A stretch of 64,000 nt of DNA from Ceratotherium simum simum (GCF_000283155.1 NW_004454171.1:12270990-12334989); one strand, 5' to 3'. Counted from the stretch's first letter, positions 1 through 11,780 are shown. Notes: generated by a model not told the origin, from the sequence alone. Numbers and translations are program-made.

Positions 1-1084
1 AACCCTCTGGAGACTGGATGTTACCTTGTGCCCTCTTCAAAACTCAGCAAGAAGCCTCTGGTAGATGGGAGCAGTGAGGGCTGGCAGGCGCAGCCAGGTA
101 TGGTGCCCTGCCCGTGGGCAGGTCCTGATGAGCCCCTTCTGTAACTAAGTCCCACATGCAGTGCAGCTGAAATGGGGTGGCATCAGATGAAACGTTATTC
201 CCTGCATGAAATCAATATCTAACAAAATTTAGAGGAATTCGACAACATAAAGGAAATTTAGAGTTACAAAATACTCCTTAAAACCACCATATTGTCTGCA
301 TTGTCTATAGTCCTGCAGCCTACAGCTGAGTACTGTTAACATTTTGGTCTATTTCCTTCCATGTATTTCTAGTTTTGTATCTTGCATTTTTCACTTGACT
401 GAATCGCATTGTAATTACCCCATATCTTTACTGAGGGGCTTTAGTGGTGGCATGATGGTTCATGGTACGACTTTACCGTCAAATAATTCATTTTCACTTG
501 AGCACCACTTGCTCCTGGGCATTCACACTTCAGGCCATTCTTTCTGCATCTCTTAGAACACTTTTGTATTGTCTGTGCTCTGACTTTATTCCTTACTTGG
601 CAGGCTATGATTTTGATTCCCTCAGATTTTTTCCTACCTTGTATCAATAATATCTTAGCTTTCGCTCATATCAGTGGTCCTGAAGATGTTGGGGGATTGC
701 AGTGGCATTATTACTGTTGTTCCCTTAAAATCCCATCTCAAGCAAAACCTTGTCCTCAGCTGGGTTAACCTGTGCTTGAAGAAGCCTATGCCAGACCATG
801 CCTGGGTCAAGCAGGGAACTACCTACTATTAGTAAAGACACATCAGTTCTTTAGGAAGGCTGCCTAAAAGCCTGGGGTACATTTGCATGCTTGTTCATTT
901 CAAGAAATAAGCACTCACCCTGCATACACCCTGACATGCCTCAGGTTTTGCTACCCCAAGACCCCTCTCAGGTTTGGCACCTAAACTAGAGGTTTGAGCC
1001 TATTTTTGTCACGTGGAAAATGGCACCTGGCTTTCCACTGCAGTCCCCAGACACCCAGCCAGCGAGGCTGGGGAGCACAGAGCT
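1..1084. other. Intergenic, mostly unassigned; weak old L1 at 300-520
   Basis: About 300-520 contains phrases typical of antisense old L1 3' regions (TTAACATTTTGGTCTATTTC, CTTCCATGTATTTC). The rest shows no gene or clear repeat. Confidence 0.35.
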
Positions 1085-1320
1085 CCTGTGTGTGGGCTCC
1101 AGAGCCTGGCTGCCTGACTTCCAGTGGCTCTGCCATGGACCAGCTCTTCGGGCAAGTGACCTAATCCATCTGTGCCTCCATTTCTTCATATGCAGAAAGA
1201 AATGATAATAATACCACCTCATGGGATTATTGGGAGGATTAAGTGAGTTAAACAGTGCCAGGCACACGGTAGTAGTTGCTCAGTAAGTTATTCAGCAGTA
1301 GTGGGTGCTCACTAAGCATT
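1085..1320 (+). repeat. MIR SINE
   Basis: Plus-oriented MIR core: GGCAAGTGACCTAATCCATC, then the CATATGCAGAAAGAAATGAT segment, GATTAAGTGAGTTAAACAG and the CAGTGCCAGGCAC tail. The head GGGCTCCAGAGCCTGGCTGC matches the tRNA-derived part. Confidence 0.85.
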
Positions 1321-2955
1321 GATGGAATGGACAAGTATAGACCGTGGGTGAGAGGTGGGAGCCCTGTTCACCAGGTGGGAGTCATTCTTCTTGGCTTTGC
1401 CCACCCTGACCCGATCTTCTAGATTTATAGTGGACAAATATCAACAAATATATCAACAAATACTGGACTAGATTCACGGTTGACACCAGAAGATGCAGCG
1501 CACCTCTATTTACTGTTCCCACCGCTTTTGAAGGCCGTTAGGATTAGGGGGGTCATAGGCTTTGGTTAATGCTCACGGCTATAAAGGGGGAGCTAGAAAA
1601 GTGTCATTTACACAGTATGGCCCACAGAGAAAGGCTGGGAAGGGGTGGGGCAAGACCTCAGCGCTCAACTGGGGTCCTTCTCACAGGCCAATCCCTCCTG
1701 TTTCTCTCCTGAAGTGTCAGAGAGACGGGGAGACCCACACCAAGGCCCTGAGTGCAGGAGCAGGGCAGGAGCCTGCTTTCCGCTCTCACTCCTCCCTTCT
1801 CATGGGCCCTGCAGAGAAGCCAGAGGTCTTTCCTCGCCTGGAAGGAGACATAAAGCGGGCTTGTTATCGGATACAGTCGCTCCATCATCTGCTGATGCCT
1901 CTGCAATTGGTGGACCATTGTGTAGCCTTTTCTCTCTGTGTAATAAAGGGATTGTTTCCATACCCAGGACCTCAGTTTTCCTGCTGATGGCCTATCTTGG
2001 ACCTCTCATTTTCATGGACCTTTGATTTTCGGGATCCATATTTTTTAAATTAAGGCTCCGCAAGTTAATTACAACATTTTTTTCAATTTTGTGACCTTGT
2101 TTAGAGGATAATCTTATAAAAAAACAATGACAACAAAGTATGAGCATATTCTGGTCCATCCGGATGACCCCCTCATAACCTGGCCCTACCTTTGAGCTCC
2201 AAGCCTGAATCTGAGTTGACGTTGGTGTTTAAGATTATGGTGGTGCAAGACACTCTACTTTAATTGCTTCAGGCTAAAGACAATACACAGATATCGTGCT
2301 TGTGCCAAGAAAAGACCAAATGACCACAAAACAAGCTAGACAGACAAGGCTATCATGGGGTTTAATGAAACTGGGGGGGAGCACTGAATCATCACATGAC
2401 ACCAGATGGGCTAAAGATAGGGACCAACATCATGTCAGCTTCGTCAGTGGGAAACGTCATTACAACAAAGTCGTATCATCTCTCACAGCAAATTAAGGTT
2501 AATTTGAATTTTATTGATTTACAGATTTTTAAAAATTTTTAAATGTTTGGTTTTGTAGTCATATAAGAGCAACACACATCAAGAGTTTATGCCAACTCTG
2601 TATTTGCAAATATTTAAGCAATTTCATATTAATAATAATTTAAGCTGACACTAAGAGCCTATAAAAGCTTTTATTGGTTGTTATTTTGTTGTTCTATGAA
2701 AGGGTGGAAATTTTACATATAAGTACATATATGCATTGATGTGTGTATTCAAAGTCAAGTTTGAGAAATACCGTTCCAGATGATTATCGAACAGACGTGT
2801 TTGGCTTCAGGTGAAGGGGTTAGAAGGCAGAGAGGAAAGGGGACAGGGGAGGTAAAGTAAAAAGGAAATGAAGCAAAATGAGAGGAGAAGAAGGAAGAGG
2901 ACGAGTTTGAAATATGCAAGAGTGGAGAATGGAAAAACATGGACATCTGACACAT
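1321..2955. other. Intergenic, possible LTR-like end at 1780-2030
   Basis: The segment around 1945 has AATAAAGGG followed by TTGTTTCC and a CT-rich run, like the R/U5 part of an old LTR, but no partner LTR or internal region was seen. An open frame of 141 codons (1562-1987) across it shows no recognised domain. Confidence 0.3.
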
Positions 2956-3165
2956 ATAGATCTGAATTCAAATTCAAATATCTGCTCCTGGAGAAGTTTG
3001 CTCCTGGAGAAGTTATTTTATCTTACTGAGCTTTAGTTTCATTGACAATAGAAATAGGAAGAAATAATATCTACCTTAAGGATTTTTGTGGAAAGTAAAT
3101 GAAATGATATATGTAAAGTATCTGGTACACAGTAGGCACTCAATGAATGGTACTGCCCATCCTGT
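2956..3165 (+). repeat. MIR SINE with an internal 17-base duplication
   Basis: MIR core and tail in plus orientation (TTACTGAGCTTTAGTTTCAT, GTACACAGTAGGCACTCAAT). The segment GCTCCTGGAGAAGTT occurs twice in tandem at about 2983-3015, a local duplication inside the element. Confidence 0.75.
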
Positions 3166-3204
3166 TTCCCCTACACTCCGTGGGTTAATCAATCAGGGTT
3201 CCCC

Positions 3205-3815
3205 CCACCCCCAGCTTTACTGAGATATAATTGACACACAACATTGTATAGTTTAAGGTGTACAATGTGATGATTCGATACATGTATCTATTGTGAAATG
3301 TTTACCACAATAAGGTTCGTTAACACATTCTTTGTTGTTGTGAGTGCCCTCGAGTTGACTCCAACTCTTAGCGCCCTGTGTACAGCCCTGTCCGGTCTTT
3401 TTGTGCCATTTTCTCCCCTTCCAGCGCTGTATCAGACAAGGCTCTGCTGCTCTTCGTAGGATTTTCATGGCCAGTTTTTTCAGAAGTGGGTGGCCAGGTC
3501 CTTCTTCCTAGTCTGTGTTAGTCTGGAAACTTTGCTGAAACCTGTCGCCCATGGGTGACCCTGCTGGTATTTGAAATACTGGTGGCAGAGCTTTCAGCAT
3601 CCCAGCAACATGCAGCCGCCACAGCATGACAACAACAGACAGGTGGTGTGGTTCCCTGAGCGGGACACGAACCTGGGCCCTGGCACCAAATCTTAACCAC
3701 TGGACCCCAGGGCTGGCTAACATAACTACCATTTTGTCGTTGTTATTATGGTGAGAACATTAAAGCTCTACTCTCATAGCAACTTTTCAGTATACAGTAC
3801 AGTATTGAATAAGTT
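3205..3815 (-). mobile_element. Old L1 3' UTR, antisense, split by a SINE
   Basis: The left part (3205-3330) has the antisense L1 3' motif CTTTACTGAGATATAATTGA and the right part (3718-3815) continues with CTACCATTTTGTCG and TAGCAACTTTTCAGTATACA. The two halves join at TAACACA/TAACATA around the SINE at 3331-3717. Confidence 0.75.
3331..3717 (-). mobile_element. Composite tRNA-derived SINE of ERE type with an RTE-like tail
   Basis: On the minus strand the head reads AGCCCTGGGGTCCAGTGGTT with a tRNA-like B-box (GGTTCGTGTCCC). The distal end carries the tail GAGTTGGAGTCAACTCGAGG. It lies inside an L1 fragment. Family naming within ERE is uncertain. Confidence 0.75.
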
Positions 3816-4039
3816 TTTTTTATAAAATGTCTGTAAAGTATAGAAGAGAAAAAGATATGAATGAAAAATGATATCGCAGGCATTAAAAAAATAGGTTCTC
3901 TCCCATTGGCATCTTTTTACTTTGAGCCTTGATAATCTATATAAAGGAATCAATTTAAAAGTTAATTGTTCCCAAGTTTTTTTAACTGCACACTTTGCAT
4001 TATTCTGGATAAAGGTCTGGCTTCTGTAACAAATATCTC

Positions 4040-4440
4040 AAGATAAGAGTGATTAAAATATAACATTTATGTCTCTCTCATGTAATAGTCCAAGCATAAG
4101 CAATCAGAAGTTTATATGATGGTTTAATGGGTTGAGGGGGTCCAGCTTCCTTGTAGCTTATTGCTTTATCTTCCTGAAACATGGTTTCTACCCCCAAGTC
4201 CAAGATAGCTGCTCCAGCTCCCACCATCGTGTCTGCATCCCAGCCAGCACGAAGAAGGAAAGAGGAAGGGCACACTCCTTTCCCTTTAAGAGCATGACCT
4301 GAAGGCTGCACACATCGCTGCTACTCACCTTCAGTTGGCCTGAGCCGTCGTATGGCCACGTCTAGTTACAAGGGAAGCTGACAAATGTGGTCTTGAGCTG
4401 GGTGGCCATGTTCCTGGTTAAAACTCGGCACGTTATCAAA
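4040..4440. repeat. Probable old interspersed repeat, family not assigned
   Basis: The segment contains CTTCTGTAACAAATATCTC, a CCAAGATAGCTGCTCCAGCT block and GGCCATGTTCCTGGTTA, which resemble a dispersed old mammalian repeat. I cannot name the family with confidence. Confidence 0.4.
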
Positions 4441-5399
4441 TAAAAAGAGAAAACTATTGTGTGTGGGGGGGCGGGTAGGATTAGCTGTGTCTCACATACC
4501 TTAGTTTACCATTTTGAGTATGCACTCTAAATGTAAATTTATGTATATGTATTTAAAATTGCATAGAAATAAGACCGTATTAATACACTGCATACATTTT
4601 AAATATGCACAAAAAGAAATTTTAGGAAAATGAGTAAAAATATAATAGAAGTTCTAAAATTTTTCCTGTGGCCCAATGGAACATCTTGTTCACTTTGGAC
4701 ACTACTAGTCTATATAACGGTAAACAATTGATTATATTTTTTTAAAGCTGAATTGTCCTGTTTTTCTCATTGTTATATACAAAGTTATAAACAACATGGA
4801 AATACTGAGAAAATGTAAGCACGCTGTTTTAAGCCTTAATTTATTGCTTTAACAAAAACGTTTTGAGTGTCAACTTTGTTCATCCCCGTGTTAAATGTTG
4901 GGGATACAGAGATGAATAAGATGAAGTTTCTATGCCTTACACATTCCAGGGCTAGTAAGAGAAAGGAGTGATTATTATAACCCAGTTTAAGAAGGGCTAT
5001 GTTGAGGCTTAGGGGCTCAGTCAGTACGAGAGTGAGGGAAAAGGAGGCTTCATAAAGGAAACAATGTTAAGCTGGGTGAGTCTTGAGTGAGTCTGCCCAC
5101 AGCAGGAGTGCAGAGTGTATTCCTGGGAGGTCGAATAGATTTTCAAAAGCCCAGGTCATGCAATAGCCTGTGGTGGTCCCTGGGGGGGCGTAAGTGCCAG
5201 CAAATCCTGGGGTGTTACAGGATCAACCTCAAGCAAACCCAGGGTCAACACACGTCCGTTGCCTCTTTGCCTCTCTTTTCTTAGTCCCGCCTCCACGTCC
5301 CAGGCTCGGAGTGGCCTCACGATGACCATATATGCCCCACGAGGACCCGTGTCCTCAAAGAATGCCCAGTGCTCCAAATTATCCTTTTTGCCCTCTTTA

Positions 5400-5600
5400 A
5401 AAGCCGATTACTTCAGGGCCACTGAGCTCAGCCAGAGGCCATAAAGGGAAACATCTGCCCCATTAAGGTGTGAGCAAAACATAGCAACCAATCCTCCTCT
5501 CTCTGGCGTTTTATTGGTGCCCCTGAAAGGTGACGTGGTAAATCACAGGGAGGCATCTTTAAAACATTGCCTTATTCAGTCATTGGAAAGCATTTGGGGT
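5400..5600. promoter_or_regulatory. Repeat-free candidate regulatory segment
   Basis: No transposon signature is seen. The segment holds closely spaced sites resembling CCATAAAGG, CATTAAGG, GTTTTATTGGTGC, GGTGACGTGG (CRE-like) and CAACCAATCC (CCAAT box). It is a candidate by composition only; interval 4441-5399 is otherwise unassigned intergenic DNA apart from a MIR/L2-like piece at about 4860-4990. Confidence 0.25.
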
Positions 5601-6059
5601 AGTTGCAGATTTCCTCAAGCCTCTTGGATCTCACCTTTGTTTAGCCTTTGCCAGCCTTAGAGCCCATTTCCCTGTATTTACCACACGGTAGAACATCCTC
5701 CTGTTTTCTCACACGCTTCTGATCCTTGGGTCTTTTTTTAGAAGCTTGGAATCTACCAGGCCTGAGTACAAACCGCCTGTAACAATCCCAGATGGAGCAG
5801 GAATATGTGCAGAGACTCCTAGGGGTGTGAAGGGGGATCCTAGGTGGAACCAAAGCAGCAAACACACATTTGTAAATTTACAGTAAGAGTTAACCTAAAA
5901 AGCGTCTACCATCAGCAGCGCGGTAGAAGTGCCTGGTAGGCACCACAGTGTGGTTGCTGGTAGGACAAGCCGCAGGTACTCTGCTTCCTCAGGGCAGATG
6001 ATAAGCTTGTACTTCCGACCCCTCTTTGACGTGAGATGCGGCCATATAACCGGCTTGGG

Positions 6060-6440
6060 CTAATAAAAAATAAGTGGAAATGACACGTCACTTCTGGAAG
6101 GAAGCCTTAAGAGCCAGTGTACTATTGGACTCTTGCTTCTCCCTTCTGTAATGATTCTGGAAACACACCTTGAGACAGAGCATCTGTCAGCCTGGGACCT
6201 TCAGTGACTATGATGACCAGGGTCCCCCTGCAAACCCTCACAGAACAGGGACACTGGACTAGAAATAAACTTTTGTTGTGTTACACCACTGAGGTTAACC
6301 CACTTGTGTTAACCCACTTGGGGGTGGCACTGGCAGCATAACCCAGCTTATCTGTGTTGTTGTACTTGGTATTCTTCACCTTGTGTCATTGTATACTCAG
6401 CAAATTTGTGTGTTAGTTTAAAATCTTTTGGTTTCTGGTA
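6060..6440 (+). repeat. Old repeat with the GAAATAAACTT...CACTGAGG ending
   Basis: The end AGAAATAAACTTTTGTTGTG, ACACCACTGAGG and GCAGCATAACCCAGCTTATC is shared with copies near 7220, 14745-15200 and 22230-22650. At 6296-6321 TTAACCCACTTG is duplicated in tandem. I cannot give the family name. Confidence 0.6.
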
Positions 6441-6619
6441 ATGGAAACCAACTTGAACATTAAACATTAAAAGGGGGCTATGGCATGGGATACAGGGCAG
6501 GTCCCCAAATCCAAGAGCAGGAATGTAGCTGGGCCTCAGGAAGGCATAAGTACCAGGTGTCTCAGAGACTCAAAATTCTCCCTGAGATCCATTCTCTCCT
6601 TCTTCTTTTAGTAATAGAA

Positions 6620-7260
6620 TCTCAGAATTTTAGCTGGGCACATGGCCACCGAGAATAACATTTCCTCATCACCCTTGCAGCTCAGTGTGGCTATAAAACT
6701 AACTTCTAACTAATGGGACGTGAGAAGAAGTGATATTCACCTTTGAGGCTCAGTCTTTGAAGGGGAAGGACATGTCCTACATTGCCTTTTCCTACTGGTT
6801 GGAATGCTGATCCAATGACAAAGTTGGAGCTGCCATTTTGTTGTTGTTGTTGTTTTGTGAGGAAGATCAGCCCTGAGCTAACATCTGATGCCCATCCTCC
6901 TCTTTTTGCTGAGGAAGATTGGCCCTGGGCTAACATCCATGCCCATCTTCCTCTACTTTATATGGGACGCCGCCACAGCATGGCTTGACAAGTGATGCGT
7001 CTGTGCATGCCTGGGATCCGAACCTGTGAACCCCAGCCGCCTAAGCGGAGCACGTGCACTTAACTGCTACGCCACCAGGCCGGCCAGGAGCAGCCATTCT
7101 AAACCATGAGTTGAAAGCTACATATTGAAGATGGATGAGTAACTAGATAGAAGGGGTCTGAGTCTCCCGTATCATTTAGATCACACACCAGGCCTGGAAT
7201 ATCTATCCAGTTTTGTGTTTGTAAGAGAAATAAACTTCTATCTCATTTAAAACACTCTAT
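6620..7260 (+). repeat. Second copy of the GAAATAAACTT-ending repeat, split by ERE1
   Basis: Flanks of the ERE1 at 6838-7086 belong to one element: the left part has CTAATGGGACGTGAGAAGAA, the right part ends GAGAAATAAACTTCTATCTC. The SINE is therefore younger. Confidence 0.6.
6838..7086 (-). mobile_element. ERE1-type SINE
   Basis: On the minus strand it starts GGCCGGCCTGGTGGCGTAGC, contains the B-box-like GGTTCGGATCCC region and ends in a CTCAGGGCTGATCTTCCTCA tail. Flanking duplication GGAGCTGCCATT (6826-6837) and GGAGCAGCCATT (7087-7098), one mismatch. Confidence 0.93.
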
Positions 7261-7479
7261 TTTTCAACTCTTTTATAAAGCAGCCTAACTTGTATCCTAC
7301 TTCATATACCATAATCTGGAAAGATGTCTGGACTCTCTCTCCATCTTTCCTATGCTTCTCTCTGTTCCCCTCTGCATGTCTGCTTCATTCTTTTCTTTTT
7401 CTATGGACCAACTTGCTCTACTTTCCAGTCTCTATAGAAAACATGGCGGCCTCAGAGATCTACTATGTTCATTAAGGGA

Positions 7480-8420
7480 ACACACATTTATTGAACACCA
7501 TTCTGTGCTGGGAACTGTGACAAGCACTAGTGACAGAAAAATAAATAAAACAGATCCTTTTTTTCATGGAGCTTACAGACTAGCAGTAATGGAAAGTAGA
7601 GGTTGAAATAAATGTGAAATAAAGACAAACAGAGAATGATCATCATAGCATTTGAAGAAATAAAAGAACTTTATTAAGGATGAAGTAGAGAGAGATGATG
7701 AGAGTGGAAATGTAAGCAGGGTCTAAATCAAGGAAGACCTTATAAGCTGTGTCAAGGAGTTTGGCATAGTATAGACCAGTCATTTCCAGAGTGGACAAGA
7801 AGATCTCTTGGAGGATGGGAAGAAAATATTTGAATTATCATCTGTATTTTTTTCTCATTCTTTTAAAATTTGTATGTCTGGTTCATTCTTTATAAGGTAT
7901 GCAATTGATTTAGTATAGTGGCGCTATAGTAGTGCGTGTTTATAATTTATATATAACTAATCAGGGAATGGATGGGTTTTCACCAGGGGGAGTCACATGG
8001 TCAAGTTGGCCATTTAGACAGGATACCTGGGCTGCGGTGTGGAGAACAGATTGGAGCAAAGCAAGATCACAGGCAGGGAGACCAATTAGAACACTGCAGC
8101 AAAACAGCGGAGAGATGATGAAAGCCTGAAATGGTAGTGGCCGGGCAGATTGGAGAGAGATTTTGGAGAGAGAATTGCTAGGACTTGGTGACTCATTGAA
8201 TGTGGGGTTTGGAGAAGAGAGAGAAACAGAAGCTGATACCGAGGTTTCTGCTCTTAGTATCAAGGTGAATGGTGGGCCTGTTGACTGCAATTTTAGGCCA
8301 GATGAGGTCTGGAAATTGTCCTTAAACTTGGGGACATGGAAGTTACTGGTGAAAATGAAGAAAAAGAGCTTCAGTGTGAGAGTGTGGGCCAGAATGCAGT
8401 GTGTTGAGGACTGAACAAAA
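7480..8420. repeat. Likely old LINE-type repeat, degraded
   Basis: The left part has ACACATTTATTGAACACC and CATGGAGCTTACAGACTAGC, and the right part AGGGAGACCAATTAGAACAC and GAGAGATGATGAAAGCCTG. These phrases recur in ancient L2/L3-like mammalian repeats. Family and direction are uncertain. Confidence 0.4.
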
Positions 8421-9589
8421 GAGAGGAAGTAGAGACACCTACTTTTGGCAACTTAGTCAAGACATTTAGTTGTGAATGTGATGGTAGAGAGAGCAGGGGT
8501 AATTTTTTTCTTTGCTTTTTTAGATGGGAAAGACTTTCACCTTTAAGGAATCTATTTTCTCCTCTTTATTCTCCTTTCAAACTGTTCTTTTCAGACACAC
8601 ACCCATCTTCTTCATCCTTTTCACCATTCCTTGTCCAATTTCTCTGTTTAAGAAAATCGCTCTGTTTTACTCAGTCAAAAGCTAAGTGTAATAATAGATG
8701 ACACATATAAAAGTAATGATGGTGACACACCTGCAAAAAGAAATGGAAGTTTCCAGGTAATATTAGAAAAGGAAACAAAGCAGATGACCTCTAACACCTT
8801 TGGGAATATCTGAAAGTTTCCTCCAGACACACCTAAAATTTCTGCTGCCTCATTCTCCTCTTCAAGTTGGCCCTGAAAATCATTAAATTCTACCTGTTAT
8901 TTTTTTATTGTCTTACTTAATATCATGGCAGTATTTTTTTGTGCTTTTTAAATTTTCAGGATTTTGGCCCCGTGAAGGCTTTTGCAGGCCGACCTAGGAA
9001 GTAAATTTGGTTAACAATCTCCTCCTAAGGTAAAAAGCCTTTGGAGGCTTTGCTTTATAGAAGCCAACTGGAGGGGTTCGAGTTCTTGGCTTGCAGGTCT
9101 TTGGGGGCACAGAGTGACCTACTGAGGGCATGGTGCCTTCCTTGGTTTCTACTGGGCGGGGAGTGACTCTGGCGCTGGGGAGAGGCCAGTGAGGAGGGGG
9201 CCACCGCTTTAACCAAGAACATTGGTTAAACGTGCACCCAGGCTCAGGCCCATGTTTGCACAGGAAGACAGACAAAGACAGGATGGACCTACGTGGGAAA
9301 TTCCAGTTAAATCAGGGCAGGGCCCTGGGGGCCCAAACAGCCCAACAAGTGGGCAAAACCTCCTTTCCTGGCATGGTGCTTGCTTCCACTGGGAAGTTCT
9401 AGTCTCCTATGACCTCCCTCTGCCGTCAGCCTTGAAACTGGGTCAGGGCTGGGCAGAGGCCCAATGCTTCCCCGTCTCCCCTCTCCATCAAACGAAACCC
9501 ATAAATAACGTCCTGTAGGCCCCTGCCCCACTCTGCTTTCTCTACCACCCCCACACCCCCAGGACCGGGGTCTGCACCCCAGGCTGGCT
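8421..9589. other. Intergenic shore left of the CpG island
   Basis: No gene or clear repeat is visible. GC content rises from about 9000 onwards. Frames on both strands near 9000-9590 show no domain I recognise. Confidence 0.4.
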
Positions 9590-9944
9590 GCTGTCGCCGT
9601 AGAGGAGAAAGAGCCCAACAGCGCGAGCGGCGGGCGCGGCCGGGCGCCCCTCCTCCGCCCCTCCCTGGCGCCCCACCCCACCCCCTCCCGGGGCGTTTGT
9701 AGACTTGGCACCTGCAGCACGGGCGGCCGCCGGGGCTCCCGGACACAAGGCGCTGGTACCTGAGCCCTTGACTGGTAATGCACCATAAACGGCTCCTTTC
9801 AGGCCCTTTCAGAGCGGGAGCGCGGAGGTCACCGTGTCTACAAACCCCTCTGTGTCCGCCACGTCTCCCGGGCCCCGGGTGCCCGGGCCTCCAGCCGCAG
9901 AGCCCGCCGGCCCGTGGGAATCCCAACACTTGTGCTCCAGCGCG

Positions 9945-9980
9945 GCCGGCGGGGCGGGCGGGGCGGGCGGGGGAGGGAGA
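9945..9980 (+). other. G-run cluster with quadruplex potential
   Basis: Repeated GGCGGG and GGGCGG runs ending in GGGGGAGGG give more than four closely spaced G tracts on the plus strand within the CpG island. A second cluster of the same kind lies at 10970-10993. Runs like these can form G-quadruplexes and bind SP/KLF proteins. Confidence 0.6.
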
Positions 9981-10969
9981 CCACCCGGCCTCCCCCAGCC
10001 CGGCCTCCTCCGCCCGCGCCACGCTTGTTCACAGAGCGCAGCGAGTGGAACGAATGGGTGCTGGCGTCCTCGGACGCTCGCGGAAATCCAATGATAAGGC
10101 CAGAGGGGCCCCCCACCCCCGCCCCGCGGCCGACGCCCACTCCGCCCCGAAAGGTACCAGGCTGGCGGCTGGCCCCACGGCGCCGCGTCTCCGCTCCCTC
10201 TGGCCCCGGGACGTGCGCCGCCGGAGCTAAAGGCCAGACTCGCGCGGGCGCGTTGGCGGCTTGGCGCGCACAACCCCCCGAGGGCCGGAGGGTGTGGGGA
10301 GGAGGATCGTACCTGTGGCGCAGGTGGCCCGGGGAATGCGACCTGAGCCAGTGCTGGGCCAGCGCGGGCGCCCGAGCCGCTGCTGGGAAAGGTGCTCACT
10401 GGCCGCGGCGGCGAGGCAGCCATTGGCCATCTCGCAGGCCCAGCTTTGCGCCCTGAGCTTAGCGCACTCGGCGCTGAGACGCAGAGGCGAATAAAGGGGA
10501 AAACTATGTTCAGTGTTTCCCCTAAACATTGTCCCGAAATGGGGGAGGGGGAGAATGACCCGTAATGGAGAGAACACCCGCAAACAAGACAGCTACGGCC
10601 ACCGAGTTTTGCCAACCAAGCTTCCATCTCCCCAGCTGGCCTGGCAATGGGGACAGAAAGGCGGGAAGGGGGCGCAGCGCCCGAGAGCTGGCCGCGCCCG
10701 GGGGCCGCGGGCGCCGCTGGCCGAGGCCACCCTAGCCCGGAGGGCGAGCCATCGGCCCGCTGGAGAGCCGGCCCGGGGGACAGGGAGACGGCGGCGGCGC
10801 GGGAGGGAGTGCGCGGCCAGAGGCCGGTGTCCTGGCTCCGCGCGCCCCCTCCCGGGGCCGCAGGGAACCGGGGTTACCTGGGGAGCCGGGCTTTGTCGGC
10901 CACGCTGGCTCTCCGCGGCCCCATAACTAATTAAACGCCTCTTTTGGCCAAGGGAAGCCTCGCGTCGGA

Positions 10970-10993
10970 CGGGGGCGGGGGCGGGAGGGGGCG
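10970..10993 (+). other. Second G-run cluster
   Basis: Four or more tracts of at least three G separated by single C or A bases, at the right edge of the densest part of the CpG island and just after the homeodomain-like TAACTAATTAAAC near 10924. Confidence 0.55.
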
Positions 10994-11314
10994 GCATGTG
11001 GGCACGGGAATAATCAGCCCCATTCTTGCGCTTTTACAAAACCCGCGGCGCAGCGAGAAGTGAACAGCGGCCTCCTGGATGGCGGTTTCAAAAGGCGACA
11101 CCTGCAAGTGCGGCCGGTTGTGAATTGAATGGAGTCAAACGCGGCGCCCGCTCGTACCTGAGCCGCGAGCTATTAGTGTCAGGCGCGCCCGGTCGCCAGG
11201 GCGGGGAAGCGCGCAGCCCGGCCGCCCGCGCTGAATGCGACAAGCTGCGGCGCGGCCGCTCCATGGGAATGTCGCCACTTGTGCTGCTCGCGGTCGGGAG
11301 GGGGTGCGCTGCCC

Positions 11315-11480
11315 TTTCAGAGACAGACACAATTAGGCAAAATGCTCAATGAACATTATAAATGATGTGCGATCGCTCTGCAGATTGCCTGGCAAATCAA
11401 ATTATATGGTCGCTCGCGGGCGATTTCCATGTGCTTTTAAAACTTAAACAGGTATTCGCCGATTAAAAAAAAAAAAAAAA
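11315..11480. promoter_or_regulatory. AT-rich block within the CpG island, candidate conserved enhancer core
   Basis: Between two GC-rich blocks the sequence shifts to a low-GC, complex stretch containing ACAATTAGG, TATAAATGATGTG, GCAAATCAAATTA and GATTAAAAA. These resemble homeodomain, HOX/PBX-like and FOX/SOX-type sites. It is not a recognisable transposon. Repeat-free AT-rich complexity inside a CpG island often marks a conserved non-coding element. No conservation data were available. Confidence 0.4.
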
Positions 11481-11737
11481 GGAGGCCGACTCAGGGATTC
11501 CGGAAAATACACTGAAAGACTCGGTGTTGAATATTCACACGTCCCCTTTGTTAGCGATTGACTTCACAATGGGCTTGGGGAGGGGGTGCGTTGGACGAGA
11601 CACATTTTTTACTGTCTTACATACTGCAGAGGAAGGCACCAGAAGTTTGCATTTATTACAACTCACAATTACAGTGAGACCCTTTTTTCTTTTAAGCCTA
11701 AAATTCTTCTCATAATGAATGACTTGAAAGCTACTGT

Positions 11738-11780
11738 CATTCTAATCAGATGGAAGAAACATTCTAATCAGATGGAAGCT
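11738..11780. repeat. 22-base tandem duplication carrying TAATCAGATGG
   Basis: The unit CATTCTAATCAGATGGAAG starts at 11738 and again at 11760, separated by AAA. Each copy holds TAAT next to CAGATG, a homeodomain-like half site abutting an E-box. It sits at the edge between the AT-rich and GC-rich parts of the CpG island. Confidence 0.85.

Noticed and set aside
9307..10997. Long overlapping open frames (up to 272 codons) on both strands in the CpG island
   Set aside because: They overlap in nearly all frames, are dominated by P, A, G and R, and contain no domain. GC-rich DNA lacks stops by chance.
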